Positions 42,202 through 50,843 of a stretch of 64,000 nucleotides of DNA are shown here, piece after piece. The notes under the pieces are model-generated. The model was not told the DNA's origin. It made no database searches and was given only the letters and a program-made list of their open reading frames with translations. The translations under genes and the position numbers were made by a program. Position 1 is the stretch's first letter. Every line of letters starts with the position of its first letter. Where the stretch lies: contig CAVZGP010000031.1 of NCBI GenBank assembly GCA_963774765.1, positions 186,001 to 250,000 of the forward strand. The letters are read 5' to 3'. Source of the stretch: Sva-07 sp963774765. Lineage in GTDB: Bacteria > Actinomycetota > Acidimicrobiia > Acidimicrobiales > Ilumatobacteraceae.

Positions 42202-43068
42202 CTACTTCAGGAACTTGCTGGTCGTGTTGTCGGCGAGCACCTTGCCGCCGGTCTGGCACGTCGCGCAGTAGTTCACCGTGTAGCCGGAGTACTCCACCGC
42301 CCGCACGACGTCGCCGCAGTCGGGGCATGGATCGCCGGTACGACTGTGCATCGCGCTCGGACGGTCCTTCGACGAACTCATCTCGTCGCGAGCACGCTCG
42401 GCGTCGAGGCCCTCGGCGATGCACGAGTGGATTGCCGAGGCGACGTCGGCCGCGCCAGCCGTCGCGAGCTTGCGGGTGTTCGCGAACGGCGAGACGCGCG
42501 CTCGATGGCAGATCTCGTTTGCCAGGCGTCGTCCGATGCCGGCGATCATGCGCTGATCGCGCAGGAAGCCGTGGACGCGCATCGAGTTCGCCGCGAACAT
42601 CTCGGCGAGGTCGTCGACGCTGATGTCGGCCGCCTCCGGTCCCAGCTTGTCGAGCGGGGGTGAGGTGAGCGCGTTCGCGGTCGGCACACACCAGACACCT
42701 GCGCGCCGTTCCTTGCCCTGCTCGGTGAGCAGCAGCGCGGTCTCGTCGAACAGTCCATCGGTGAGCTCGATCGGCTCGAAACTGAAGCGGGCCTGGCCGC
42801 CGCGTGGCTTTGCCGATCGTTTGGCGTCGGTGACGAGTCGGCCGCCCTGCATCAGGTGCACGACGAACGTGATCGGCTCGAACCGCACCAGCAGGTACTT
42901 GCCCCGACGTCCGATCTCGATGAGCGGGAGACCGAATGCCTCCGAAGGTGCGGGAACCGCCGTCTTCAGTGCCGTGAAGTTGAACGGCGTGAAGCCCGAG
43001 AGCGTCCGTCCGGCGAACTGCTCTGTCAAGCGTTCGGCGTGAGCCTGGATCTCCGGCATCTCGGGCAT
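42202..43068 (-). CDS. Fpg/Nei family DNA glycosylase
   Basis: Base-excision repair glycosylase/AP lyase of 288 aa. It begins MPEMPEI, placing the catalytic Pro2-Glu3 at the N-terminus; GRRGKYLLVRF carries the conserved Lys of the beta hairpin; IAGIGRRLANEICHRARVSP is the helix-two-turn-helix; and a C-terminal zinc finger has CPDC and CATC pairs. Whether it prefers oxidised purines (Fpg) or pyrimidines (Nei) cannot be decided. It follows the SCP2-like gene by 10 bp and is probably co-transcribed with it. Confidence 0.9.
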   Translation of the reverse strand: MPEMPEIQAHAERLTEQFAGRTLSGFTPFNFTALKTAVPAPSEAFGLPLIEIGRRGKYLLVRFEPITFVVHLMQGGRLVTDAKRSAKPRGGQARFSFEPIELTDGLFDETALLLTEQGKERRAGVWCVPTANALTSPPLDKLGPEAADISVDDLAEMFAANSMRVHGFLRDQRMIAGIGRRLANEICHRARVSPFANTRKLATAGAADVASAIHSCIAEGLDAERARDEMSSSKDRPSAMHSRTGDPCPDCGDVVRAVEYSGYTVNYCATCQTGGKVLADNTTSKFLK

Positions 43069-43078
43069 GCGCGGGACC

Positions 43079-43471
43079 TCACTCGTACGTCGTGCGCTCG
43101 CGGACCGTGGCGAAGACGGCGTCGAGGGCCCCGAACACCGGCTGCGAATCGAGCAGCTTCTGCTGGTCGCCGAAGAGCCGGATTCGACCGCCGATGAAGG
43201 CCTCCTGCGCGTTGAGGTCGCCGGTCGCCACCGCGACCGCGGTGTCCCAGTCCTGCTCCATCTTGACGTCCTCGTGCTCGGCCGGACCTGCTCCGAACGA
43301 GGCCTGTCCGTCGCCGACGCTGAGGTGATAGGTGACGTCGCCTTCGGGGCCGTTGCTCACCACCTGGGTGACGCCGATGCGGTGTGTCTCGGCGATCTCG
43401 CGCATGTGGTCGCTCGCTGCGACCTCGTCGGCGAGCGCGGTGATCCAGTCGAGACTGAGGTATCGGATCAT
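43079..43471 (-). CDS. SCP2-like sterol/lipid-binding domain protein
   Basis: Protein of 130 aa that fits the SCP2 (sterol carrier protein 2) fold: VTYHLSVGDGQASFGAG forms the central strands, and KMEQDWDTAVAVATGDLNAQEAFIGGRIRLFGD the ligand-tunnel strand and helix, a very common signature. Such proteins bind lipids or acyl-CoAs; a specific ligand is unknown. Its ATG overlaps the ATG of the divergent gene in a shared CATG. It leads a minus-strand run of SCP2, glycosylase, deoD and META genes. Confidence 0.83.
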   Translation of the reverse strand: MIRYLSLDWITALADEVAASDHMREIAETHRIGVTQVVSNGPEGDVTYHLSVGDGQASFGAGPAEHEDVKMEQDWDTAVAVATGDLNAQEAFIGGRIRLFGDQQKLLDSQPVFGALDAVFATVRERTTYE

Positions 43472-44192
43472 GGTCCGTAGTCTGCCTGATGTGCTCGGCG
43501 ACGGCGACCATCTGGATTGCGGTGACGAACGCCGACACGTCGACGCTCCGGTGGAGGAATGGGTCTTCGCTGCGTGGACCCCCGATGCGACGCTCGGTGC
43601 GATCTCCGGGCATCGGATCGTCGGACGGACGGCGTGGTACTGGTCGGCGTTGGCACGAGCTGGCCGACCGCTGTTGCACGTCGCCGACTTCGAGGTCCCG
43701 GTGCGAGCCGACCCGTTCATCATCAAAGCGGAGGCACTCTGGGCGGAGCACACGTGCGACGCTCCCATGGAGCAGTGGTCGGTCGGCAACGAGACCTACG
43801 CATCAGCGATCGACGACGCCGATGATGCGCTTGGGCTCGCCTACGGCGACCCGACGCCGATCGCATTCGATCTCGAGTGGTATGCGACCGCGCCGCCGCG
43901 TCCGCTCGAAGCAGCTGCGGACCGGCTCACTGTCGATGTCGGTTACGAGCAGATCGGGGTGGTCCACGGTGCCATCGAGATTCTCGGCGAACCTCGGGTG
44001 GAACTCGCTGAGATCCCGGCGCATCGGTGGCACCGATGGACGGCCGACGTCACCGGGTTCGGACCGTTGGTGCTGCCGGAGGTGCGGGCCCACTCCGGTG
44101 TGCGCGCGCCGTTCGCCTTTCCCGACGGGACCATCAGCGATCTCGTGCTCACGCCCGCTGGCTGGGCTCGGCGAGCTGGTCGCCCTGGCTGA
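43470..44192 (+). CDS. Conserved hypothetical protein, 240 aa
   Basis: I do not recognise this family. The sequence is soluble and acidic, rich in Trp and Ala, with EEWVFAAWTPDATLG early and HRWHRWTADVTGFGP late; codon use and GC match the neighbours, so it is likely a real gene. The ATG at 43470 overlaps the divergent SCP2 start; a GTG at 43491 or 43551 could instead be used. The 3' end overlaps the convergent DUF4349 gene by 44 bp. Confidence 0.6.
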   Translation: MVRSLPDVLGDGDHLDCGDERRHVDAPVEEWVFAAWTPDATLGAISGHRIVGRTAWYWSALARAGRPLLHVADFEVPVRADPFIIKAEALWAEHTCDAPMEQWSVGNETYASAIDDADDALGLAYGDPTPIAFDLEWYATAPPRPLEAAADRLTVDVGYEQIGVVHGAIEILGEPRVELAEIPAHRWHRWTADVTGFGPLVLPEVRAHSGVRAPFAFPDGTISDLVLTPAGWARRAGRPG

Positions 44193-45177
44193 CCGCCTCG
44201 GATGGGCGTTCTGGAACCAGCGCCTCCACGCTCGGGCGGTCGTCCGGCCGCACGCGACGTCCTCGACGGGTGACCAACCAGATCGCACCGAGCACGGCGG
44301 CGGCGGTGATCAGGAACGGCGAGGCGACTGCGACGACGAATCCGATCGCGAACAAGGCGCCGATGAAGACGTCCCAGCCCGCTCGCCAGGCATCGGCGAT
44401 GCTGTCGATCGAGTCGTCCGCAATCTCGGCGGCGACGGGAACGGGCGCTTCGTACTGCAGCTGGATGGTCAGCGTCGAGAGTTCGACGCGGTTGTCGAGG
44501 TTGCGCTGACTGGCGAGGAGCTGCTCGAGTGCGATGGTCCGTTCGCTGATCACCCGTTCGATCTCGACGATGTCCTGGAACTCGGTGGCGTCGACGAGTA
44601 GATCCTGGAAGCGGGCGATCACGTTGCGTTCGACGGTGATGCGGATGTCGAGGTCGACGAGCTGATCGGTGACGTCCGTGGTCTCCTGCGTGCGCCCGGA
44701 CAGCCGACCGACGGTGGCTCCGAGGTCGGTGATCAACGGTTCGAGATCGGCGGGCGGCACCTTCACCACGAAGTAGCCAGATCCATCGACGCTGCCGCCG
44801 TCGACTTCATCGCCGATGCTGACGTCGGCGGTGAATACGCTCGCTCCGTTTCGTTGTGCGGCGGCGAGCGTGTCGTCGACCGCGGTGCGGATGTCGGGCG
44901 TGGCGACGACGACCCCGGCGGTCGTCGCGAGCGCCTGGCCCGTGGTCGGCAGACTGCTCGGCGCCTGATCGAGTGCCGCATCGCCTGCGGGCCCGGTCTG
45001 TTCGGCCACGCCCGATCGCCCCGGTGCTGCGTCGTCGATCATCGGAGCCTCGGCCTCGATCGACGGCGCGAATTGCGCCTCCGAGGACGAGTCGTCGTCA
45101 CTGCCGCATGCCGAGACCCCCAGCCCGACCAGAACCATCAAGGTGACCGCAGTGAGTGCTGTGTTGTTTCTCCCCAT
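44149..45177 (-). CDS. DUF4349 lipoprotein
   Basis: Protein of 342 aa. The signal peptide ends GVSAC, with Cys24 as lipidation site, followed by an acidic/Ser-rich linker. The DUF4349 domain (about 95-255) has DQLVDLDIRITVERN and a coiled-coil-like ERTIALEQLLASQRNLDNRVELSTL, then a transmembrane helix (about 283-310) and a basic tail. The family occurs in cell-envelope proteins without a known role. The ATG at 45177 is preferred to the ATG at 45222, because the latter lies in a palindrome and precedes a non-signal stretch; AAGGA lies just upstream. Confidence 0.85.
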   Translation of the reverse strand: MGRNNTALTAVTLMVLVGLGVSACGSDDDSSSEAQFAPSIEAEAPMIDDAAPGRSGVAEQTGPAGDAALDQAPSSLPTTGQALATTAGVVVATPDIRTAVDDTLAAAQRNGASVFTADVSIGDEVDGGSVDGSGYFVVKVPPADLEPLITDLGATVGRLSGRTQETTDVTDQLVDLDIRITVERNVIARFQDLLVDATEFQDIVEIERVISERTIALEQLLASQRNLDNRVELSTLTIQLQYEAPVPVAAEIADDSIDSIADAWRAGWDVFIGALFAIGFVVAVASPFLITAAAVLGAIWLVTRRGRRVRPDDRPSVEALVPERPSEAVSQGDQLAEPSQRA

Positions 45178-45213
45178 GGTCCTTCGACGCCGCCCGACGC
45201 CACCCGGTTCCAT

Positions 45214-45248
45214 CGATTTCACCAGGGGTCTGACCCCTCGTGAAATCG
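45214..45248. repeat. 35-bp palindrome, family A
   Basis: Seventeen-base arms around T45231 with core GGGGTCTGACCCC and one mismatch; the ATTTCACCAGGGGTC arm is identical to the copy at 8001-8037. It abuts the stop of the minus-strand SDR gene (45249-45251) and lies upstream of the DUF4349 gene. Confidence 0.9.
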
Positions 45249-46145
45249 TCAGGCGTCGGGGGAGAAGGGGGTGCCGGCGTTGCTGGAGGTGAGGTCACCC
45301 AGGGTCAGCGACTCGTAGGCGATCTCCGGGTTGGCGCGCACCGCCTCGTCGAGCTTCCGCGCGTCGTCGCCAACCAGGATTCGCCACCGACCGTTGCGGA
45401 CCCCGTCGAGGATCTCGCCGCTGGCCTCCGCGGCCGACATCGGGGCCTGATCGCGGAACATGTCGGACATGAGCTTGACCATCTCCGCAGCTTCCATGTC
45501 GACCTCCATGCGGCCGTGACGAAGCGAGTTCTCGACGATCGAGGTCCCGATGTGTCCAGGCATCACCACCGACACCTTGACATGCGGAGCGTTGACGCGA
45601 AGGTCGGTGATCAGCGCCTCGCTGAAGCCCTTGACGGCGAACTTGGCTGCCGAGTAGGCGGTGTGCGGGCGGTCCGGACCGATGCTCGCCCAGAACCCGT
45701 TGACGCTCGAGGTGTTGACGATGTGGCCCTCGTCGGAGGCGATCAACAGCGGCATGAAGGCGCGCACGCCGTGGTACACACCGCCCCAGCACACGGCGAA
45801 CGTGCGGTCCCACACGGCTCGCTCATCGGTGATCACCGAGCCGCCACCGCCGATGCCGGCGTTGTTGAACAGCAGGTTGATGTGGTCGGTGTCGTGTTGC
45901 GCGACGACCGCGTCGCGGAAGGCCAGCATCGATGCCTCGTCCGACACGTCGCACACGTGTGTGGTGACCACCGTTCCGACCGGAGCGACCTCGAGTGCGA
46001 GACGTTTGGTCTCGTCCATCTCCTCGACCGACATGTCGCACGTGGCGACGTGGCATCCCTCGGCCGCCAATTGCAGCACGAGCTCGCGCCCCATCCCGCT
46101 TGCTCCGCCTGTGACGACCGCGATCTTTCGTTCGAAACTCTGCAT
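45249..46145 (-). CDS. Short-chain dehydrogenase/reductase (SDR)
   Basis: Oxidoreductase of 298 aa. The Rossmann motif is VVTGGASGMG, then NNAG, IVNTSSVNG with the catalytic Ser, and TAYSAAKFAVKG with the YxxxK pair. It belongs to the same broad group as the SDR at 1920, which also has a long C-terminal segment of about 70 aa ending with a Trp-containing strand (GRWRILVGDD here, GRFWILTHES there), so the two are paralogues. The substrate is unknown. It is divergent from the DUF3097 gene. Confidence 0.88.
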   Translation of the reverse strand: MQSFERKIAVVTGGASGMGRELVLQLAAEGCHVATCDMSVEEMDETKRLALEVAPVGTVVTTHVCDVSDEASMLAFRDAVVAQHDTDHINLLFNNAGIGGGGSVITDERAVWDRTFAVCWGGVYHGVRAFMPLLIASDEGHIVNTSSVNGFWASIGPDRPHTAYSAAKFAVKGFSEALITDLRVNAPHVKVSVVMPGHIGTSIVENSLRHGRMEVDMEAAEMVKLMSDMFRDQAPMSAAEASGEILDGVRNGRWRILVGDDARKLDEAVRANPEIAYESLTLGDLTSSNAGTPFSPDA

Positions 46146-46191
46146 CGGAGCATGCTGGCACAGCGACCTCGTCGGCTGCTTCACTGGGGCC

Positions 46192-47007
46192 GTGGCGTAC
46201 ACCGGCGACATCCTCGACGACTTCGCAGCATCCAAACGCGGTCCGACCCATCCCGACGTGGCTGTCGAGATGGGCATGTTGGTCGAGGACCGCGCTTCGC
46301 ACTTCTGCGGCGACGTCGTGCGGTGGAGTGCGGAGGGCGTCACCTTGCAGGACCGCAACGACTACGTGCGCCACTTCACGTGGAAGCCCGGGGGCTTCCT
46401 GATCGAGGGACGGCCGGTCACGCTCGTCAGGCCAACCACCGCCAAGGCCGCGACGCAGCGCATCACCGCGTCGGGCTCCGTCGCTGGCGACGGGCGCGCG
46501 CGAGTCGCAGCGGCCAGCCGAATCTGGGTCGAGGGCAAACACGACGCGGAACTCCTCGAACACGTGTGGGGCGACGATCTACGCGAGCTCGGCATCGTTG
46601 TTGAACCGTTGCACGGTGCGGACGATCTCGCGGCCGCAGTGGCCGAGTTCGGTCCGTCAGCAGACCGGCGCCTCGGGGTGCTGCTCGACCACCTCGTGCC
46701 CGGCTCGAAAGAGACCCGGATCGCCCAGACCGTTCGCGATCCGAACGTGCTGATCACCGGTCATCCGTTCGTCGACGTCTGGGCCGGCATTCGCCCGAAG
46801 GTGCTCGGGCTCGATGCCTGGCCTGACGTGCCCCGCCGTGATGAGAACGGGCGCGACGTGCCGTGGAAGGAAGGGCTGTGCGCCGAGCTCGGCGTGCCGT
46901 TCGACGGCTTCTGGCCAAAACTCCGCAATCGCGTGAACACCTTCGCCGACCTGCGCCCCGAGCTCGTCGGCGCCGTCGAGCAACTGATCGACTTCGTCAG
47001 CGAGTGA
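46192..47007 (+). CDS. DUF3097 protein
   Basis: Protein of 271 aa matching DUF3097, a family largely restricted to actinobacteria. Motifs: VTLQDRNDYVRHFTWKPGGFLI, RIWVEGKHDAELLEHVWGDD (a Toprim-like segment with Glu and Asp residues), LLDHLVPGSKE and ITGHPFVDVWAGI. The Toprim-like resemblance suggests nucleic-acid processing, but this is inference. The GTG at 46192 is the first in-frame start after the divergent SDR gene. Confidence 0.85.
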   Translation: MAYTGDILDDFAASKRGPTHPDVAVEMGMLVEDRASHFCGDVVRWSAEGVTLQDRNDYVRHFTWKPGGFLIEGRPVTLVRPTTAKAATQRITASGSVAGDGRARVAAASRIWVEGKHDAELLEHVWGDDLRELGIVVEPLHGADDLAAAVAEFGPSADRRLGVLLDHLVPGSKETRIAQTVRDPNVLITGHPFVDVWAGIRPKVLGLDAWPDVPRRDENGRDVPWKEGLCAELGVPFDGFWPKLRNRVNTFADLRPELVGAVEQLIDFVSE

Positions 47008-47081
47008 CGTGCACGATGTGCCACGTACGCCGTCGCCATCCGGACGCATCTCCCCAACGGGATTCGGAGTGAACGGTGCGC

Positions 47082-47477
47082 TCAGCGCGACAGCCGCTTC
47101 GAACTCGGGGTGGTCCCGCGGGCGGTTGGCCGGGATTGAGGCGGCTCCTGGATCGGCGAGTCGCCCGTAGCCGCCACGGTGGTGTTCCAACGGCGGGACG
47201 CGTCTGAGCCGAAGAACTTCGAACGGACGGCTTCCTCGAGGTCGATTCCGAAGGCCGACGCAAGCGCGCTGAGTCCGACGTAGACGTCCGAGATCTCGCC
47301 GGCGAGGTCCTCGACCACCAGGTCCGGGTAGTTGTCGGACCATGTCTTCTTGACCTCGGCGGCGATCTCTCCGAGTTCCTCCGTGAGAAGGCAGACGAGC
47401 CGAATCGGATCGTTCATGAACCCCCGTTCGGCCCGGGTCCGTTCGATCTCGGCCTGCAGGTCCCGGACGTCAGTCAT
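47082..47477 (-). CDS. MazG-like nucleotide pyrophosphohydrolase
   Basis: Protein of 131 aa with the all-alpha NTP-PPase motifs: LLTEELGEIAAEVKK carries the E-x-x-E-x metal ligands and DLAGEISDVYVGLSALA the second E-x-x-D pair. Such enzymes hydrolyse (d)NTPs to monophosphates, as a housecleaning function. The C-terminal about 35 residues are basic and disordered. The ATG is supported by TATCGT 7 nt upstream. Confidence 0.83.
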   Translation of the reverse strand: MTDVRDLQAEIERTRAERGFMNDPIRLVCLLTEELGEIAAEVKKTWSDNYPDLVVEDLAGEISDVYVGLSALASAFGIDLEEAVRSKFFGSDASRRWNTTVAATGDSPIQEPPQSRPTARGTTPSSKRLSR

Positions 47478-47484
47478 CGCGCCG

Positions 47485-47490
47485 ACGATA
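47485..47490 (-). promoter_or_regulatory. -10 element TATCGT, leaderless start of MazG-like gene
   Basis: TANNNT hexamer with 7 nt to the ATG at 47477. Confidence 0.5.
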
Positions 47491-47694
47491 GGGCATCGCT
47501 CGATCGCCCGGTGGGGCGTTCAGGCGAATGAGCCCCAGGGCGCTGCGTGCGATCCGGTGCGTCCGGTTCGTGTGAGCGCCGATCGCATGGTTGGAGGTTG
47601 TCGCTCACCTGAATCGGTGCGGATGCCGTTCGCTCGTGCGCAACGATCGTCGACGAATGCGTTGTCGATCACGCAAACGAAGATCGACCTCGGA

Positions 47695-47731
47695 CCCGGG
47701 CGGTCACCGCCCCACCGGCTGACCGCCCGGG
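47695..47731 (-). terminator. Hairpin downstream of hppA
   Basis: CCCGGGCGGTCA pairs with TGACCGCCCGGG (12 bp) over a 13-nt loop, 22 bp beyond the hppA stop in its direction of transcription. No T-tract follows. The rest of the 275-bp gap (47478-47752) shows no gene. Confidence 0.5.
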
Positions 47732-47752
47732 CACTTCGTGTATGTCCGGTGC

Positions 47753-49840
47753 TCAGACGAAGGCGCTGGCGAACACCAGGCTGACGATGGTCATCACCTT
47801 GATGAGGATGTTCATCGACGGGCCCGAGGTGTCCTTGAACGGGTCGCCGACGGTGTCGCCGACGACGGCGGCCTTGTGCGAATCGGAGCCCTTGCCGCCA
47901 TGTGCGCCGGCTTCGATGTACTTCTTCGCGTTGTCCCAGGCGCCGCCCGAGTTGGCCATGAAGATGGCGAGCGAGAAGCCGGTGACGAGCGCTCCGGCGA
48001 GCAGACCGCCGAGGGCATCGACGCTGATGAACCCGGTGACCAGCGGAACGACGACCGCCAGTGCTCCGGGCACGATCATCTCGCGCAGCGACGCTTCCGT
48101 GGAGATGGCGACGCAGCGTGCCGAGTCGGGAACGACGCCCGGAAGTCCTTCGCGCAGGCCCGGAATCTCACGGAACTGACGACGCACTTCCTCGATCATC
48201 TTCTGGGCGGCGCGGCCGACCGCGTCGATCGTGAGGGCAGCAAACAGGAAGGGCAGCCCCGCACCGATGAACAGGCCGATGAACACGTCGACCTCACCGA
48301 TGTTGAGGTTGAGCCGTGCGGTGGGGTCGGCGTCGGCGATCGCGAACTCGAAGCTCTTGAAGAGGGCCAGGGCGGTGAGCGCCGCCGAACCGACGGCGAA
48401 CCCCTTGGCGATCGCCGCAGTGGTGTTGCCCAGCGAGTCGAGGGCGTCGGTGACCTTGCGAACCGACGGATCGAGTTCGGCCATCTCGGCGATGCCGCCG
48501 GCGTTGTCGGCGATCGGGCCGTACGCGTCGACGGAGACCACGACGCCGGTCGTTGCGAGCATGCCGATCGCTGCAACGGCGATGCCGTACACGCCGCCGC
48601 CCTCGCCGAGCGTCTGCTCGCCGCCCCAGTATGCGATACCGACACCGATCAGAATGAGTGCAATCGATGCCGCAACCGACACCATGCCGGTGCTGATGCC
48701 GCCGAGGATGGTGGTGGCGGGTCCCGTCTCGGTCTGCTCGGCGATCTTCTTGACCGGACGGAACGCATCGGAGGTGTAGTACTCGGCGGTCTTGCCCAGC
48801 GCCCAACCGACGACCAGGCCACCGATGACCGAGACTCCGAGGCCCCACGGCTTGTCGAACAGGATGTCGTCGGCGAACAGCCAGTAGGCAATGGCGATCG
48901 TGGCGACGGCGGTGATGCCCATCGCGACGTTGGTTCCCATGTGGAGCGCACGCGAGAGCGCGTGGCCCTCGGTGGAGTCGCCGCCCTTGACGAAGAACGA
49001 GCCGATGATCGATGCGATCATGCCGACGAAGGCGATGCCCATCGGGAACATGAACAGTGGGAGATAGGCGGCCTCGCCGGCGTCCTTGGCGGTCAGTGCG
49101 AAAGCGAAGGCGGTCAGCGAGATCGGTGCGATGATCGAGCCGGCATACGACTCGAACAGGTCGGCGCCCATGCCGGCGACATCGCCGACGTTGTCGCCCA
49201 CGTTGTCGGCAATCGTCGCCGGGTTGCGCGGGTCGTCTTCGGGGATGCCGGCTTCGACCTTCCCGACCAGGTCGGCGCCGACGTCAGCGGCCTTGGTGTA
49301 GATGCCGCCGCCCACGCGGGAGAACAGTGCGATCGACGATGCGCCGAGGCCGAAGGCGGTGAAGATCTCGAACGCTTCGTCGACCTCGAACCAGACGACG
49401 AACACCAGGTAGGTCGCCATCAGTCCCAGCAACGCCAGACCGGCGACGGTGAAGCCCATGACCGCACCACCACGGAAGGCGACCGGGAGGGCCTTGCCGG
49501 GCCCAGACTTGGCGGCCTCGGTCGTGCGGGCGTTGGCCATGGTCGCCACCGTCATGCCGACGTAGCCGGCGCCCGCGGACAGGACGGCTCCCAGCACGTA
49601 GGTCAGCGCGGCGAGCGGTGCGATGACGACGGCGAGCAGCACCGCCATGATCACGACGAACACCGAGACCCACTGGTATTCCTTCTTCAGGAACGCCTTG
49701 GCGCCCTTCTGGATCTCGGTCATCAAGAAGACCATGCGCTCGTTTCCGGGCGACTCCTTCTCGACGGCCTTGTAGTAGTAGAACGCGAGGGCGAGTGCGG
49801 CGATGGCCGACACTGCTGCGAGATAGGGAACGACGTCCAC
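47753..49840 (-). CDS. hppA: Membrane-bound proton/sodium-pumping pyrophosphatase
   Basis: Polytopic enzyme of 695 aa with about sixteen helices that couples pyrophosphate hydrolysis to ion pumping. The substrate loop DVGADLVGKVEAG, NPATIADNVGDNVGD, and the C-terminal KAAVVGDTVGDPFKDTSGP are intact. GNTTAAIAKGF has Ala where K+-independent enzymes carry Lys, which suggests the K+-dependent class; H+ versus Na+ cannot be decided. The GTG at 49840 has a GGAGG site 10 nt upstream and gives the expected N-terminus. Divergent from sdhC. Confidence 0.94.
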   Translation of the reverse strand: MDVVPYLAAVSAIAALALAFYYYKAVEKESPGNERMVFLMTEIQKGAKAFLKKEYQWVSVFVVIMAVLLAVVIAPLAALTYVLGAVLSAGAGYVGMTVATMANARTTEAAKSGPGKALPVAFRGGAVMGFTVAGLALLGLMATYLVFVVWFEVDEAFEIFTAFGLGASSIALFSRVGGGIYTKAADVGADLVGKVEAGIPEDDPRNPATIADNVGDNVGDVAGMGADLFESYAGSIIAPISLTAFAFALTAKDAGEAAYLPLFMFPMGIAFVGMIASIIGSFFVKGGDSTEGHALSRALHMGTNVAMGITAVATIAIAYWLFADDILFDKPWGLGVSVIGGLVVGWALGKTAEYYTSDAFRPVKKIAEQTETGPATTILGGISTGMVSVAASIALILIGVGIAYWGGEQTLGEGGGVYGIAVAAIGMLATTGVVVSVDAYGPIADNAGGIAEMAELDPSVRKVTDALDSLGNTTAAIAKGFAVGSAALTALALFKSFEFAIADADPTARLNLNIGEVDVFIGLFIGAGLPFLFAALTIDAVGRAAQKMIEEVRRQFREIPGLREGLPGVVPDSARCVAISTEASLREMIVPGALAVVVPLVTGFISVDALGGLLAGALVTGFSLAIFMANSGGAWDNAKKYIEAGAHGGKGSDSHKAAVVGDTVGDPFKDTSGPSMNILIKVMTIVSLVFASAFV

Positions 49841-50017
49841 GGGCTTCTTGCCTCCTGAGGGCGGTACGAGAGTGATCCTGGTCGGAACGATCCGAGGGAC
49901 CGGACCATGATGGTCGGCGGGGCAGGCTAGATCCCAACCGAACGGAATCCAATCGTTGCCGCATCGGCACCTCCGCAACACCGTGGGAGAATTGGGTGGG
50001 TGCCTGGGGGCGGCGAG

Positions 50018-50023
50018 TAGCGT
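50018..50023 (+). promoter_or_regulatory. -10 element TAGCGT, leaderless start of sdhCAB
   Basis: TANNNT hexamer with 7 nt to the ATG of sdhC at 50031. Confidence 0.5.
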
Positions 50024-50030
50024 CGCGGCA

Positions 50031-50843
50031 ATGGCACAAACGTTGAACCGCGGGCCCGTGTCGGGCACCGCAGTCAAGCCGCCGTCCAAGAAGAAGCCGT
50101 TCGTCGTCGACTTCTACTCCACGGCAGTCGGCAAGAAGTATGTGATGGCGATCACCGGGATCATCGGGATCGGCTTCGTGATCGGACACATGGTCGGCAA
50201 CCTCAAGATGTACCTCGGGGTCGTCACGGTCGGCGACGAGCAGGCATACGACATCGACATCTACGGTGAGTTCCTCCGTGAACTGCTCGTGCCGATCCTG
50301 CCGCACGGGATCTTCCTGTGGATCATGCGCATCGTGCTGATCGGAGCGGTCCTCCTGCACATCCATGCTGCGTATTCGCTCACGGTGCTGAATCGCAAGG
50401 CCCGCCCAGTGAAGTACCAGACGGCTCGCGACTACGAGGTCGCGAACTTCGCCAGCCGCACGATGCGGTGGACCGGGATCATCGTTGCGCTGTTCATCCT
50501 GTGGCACCTCGCCGATCTGACATGGGGCTGGGCCAACCCGGACTTCGTGAAGGGCGCGGTCTACTGGAACATCGACACATCGCTCTCGCGTCTGCCGGTC
50601 GCGATCCTCTACGTCGTGGCCAACATCGCGCTCGGCATCCACCTGTTCCACGGCACGTGGTCGTTGTTCCAGTCGATGGGATGGAGCAGTCCTCGCTTCA
50701 ACATGTGGCGTCGATATCTCGCCACGGGCGTCGCGACGATCGTGGTCGTCGGCAACTGTTCATTCCCGATCGCCGTGCAGGCTGGGATCATCGAGTACGA
50801 CCCGGACGCCGTCACGGTGAGCCTGGAGGAGACCGAAGGATGA
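50031..50843 (+). CDS. sdhC: Succinate dehydrogenase cytochrome b subunit
   Basis: Membrane anchor of 270 aa of the five-helix type that combines the roles of SdhC and SdhD and binds haem and quinone. Conserved His lie in GFVIGHMVGNLK, LLHIHAAYSL, LWHLADLTW and GIHLFHGTWS. It begins the sdhCAB operon; the sdhA ATG overlaps its stop (ATGA). Subunit architecture suggests menaquinone-linked complex II, as in other Gram-positive bacteria; that is inference from family. Confidence 0.92.
   Translation: MAQTLNRGPVSGTAVKPPSKKKPFVVDFYSTAVGKKYVMAITGIIGIGFVIGHMVGNLKMYLGVVTVGDEQAYDIDIYGEFLRELLVPILPHGIFLWIMRIVLIGAVLLHIHAAYSLTVLNRKARPVKYQTARDYEVANFASRTMRWTGIIVALFILWHLADLTWGWANPDFVKGAVYWNIDTSLSRLPVAILYVVANIALGIHLFHGTWSLFQSMGWSSPRFNMWRRYLATGVATIVVVGNCSFPIAVQAGIIEYDPDAVTVSLEETEG

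Noticed and set aside
49284..50651. Long minus-strand frame upstream of hppA
   Set aside because: It overlaps hppA and sdhC in other frames, has no recognisable motif, and shows shadow-type composition.
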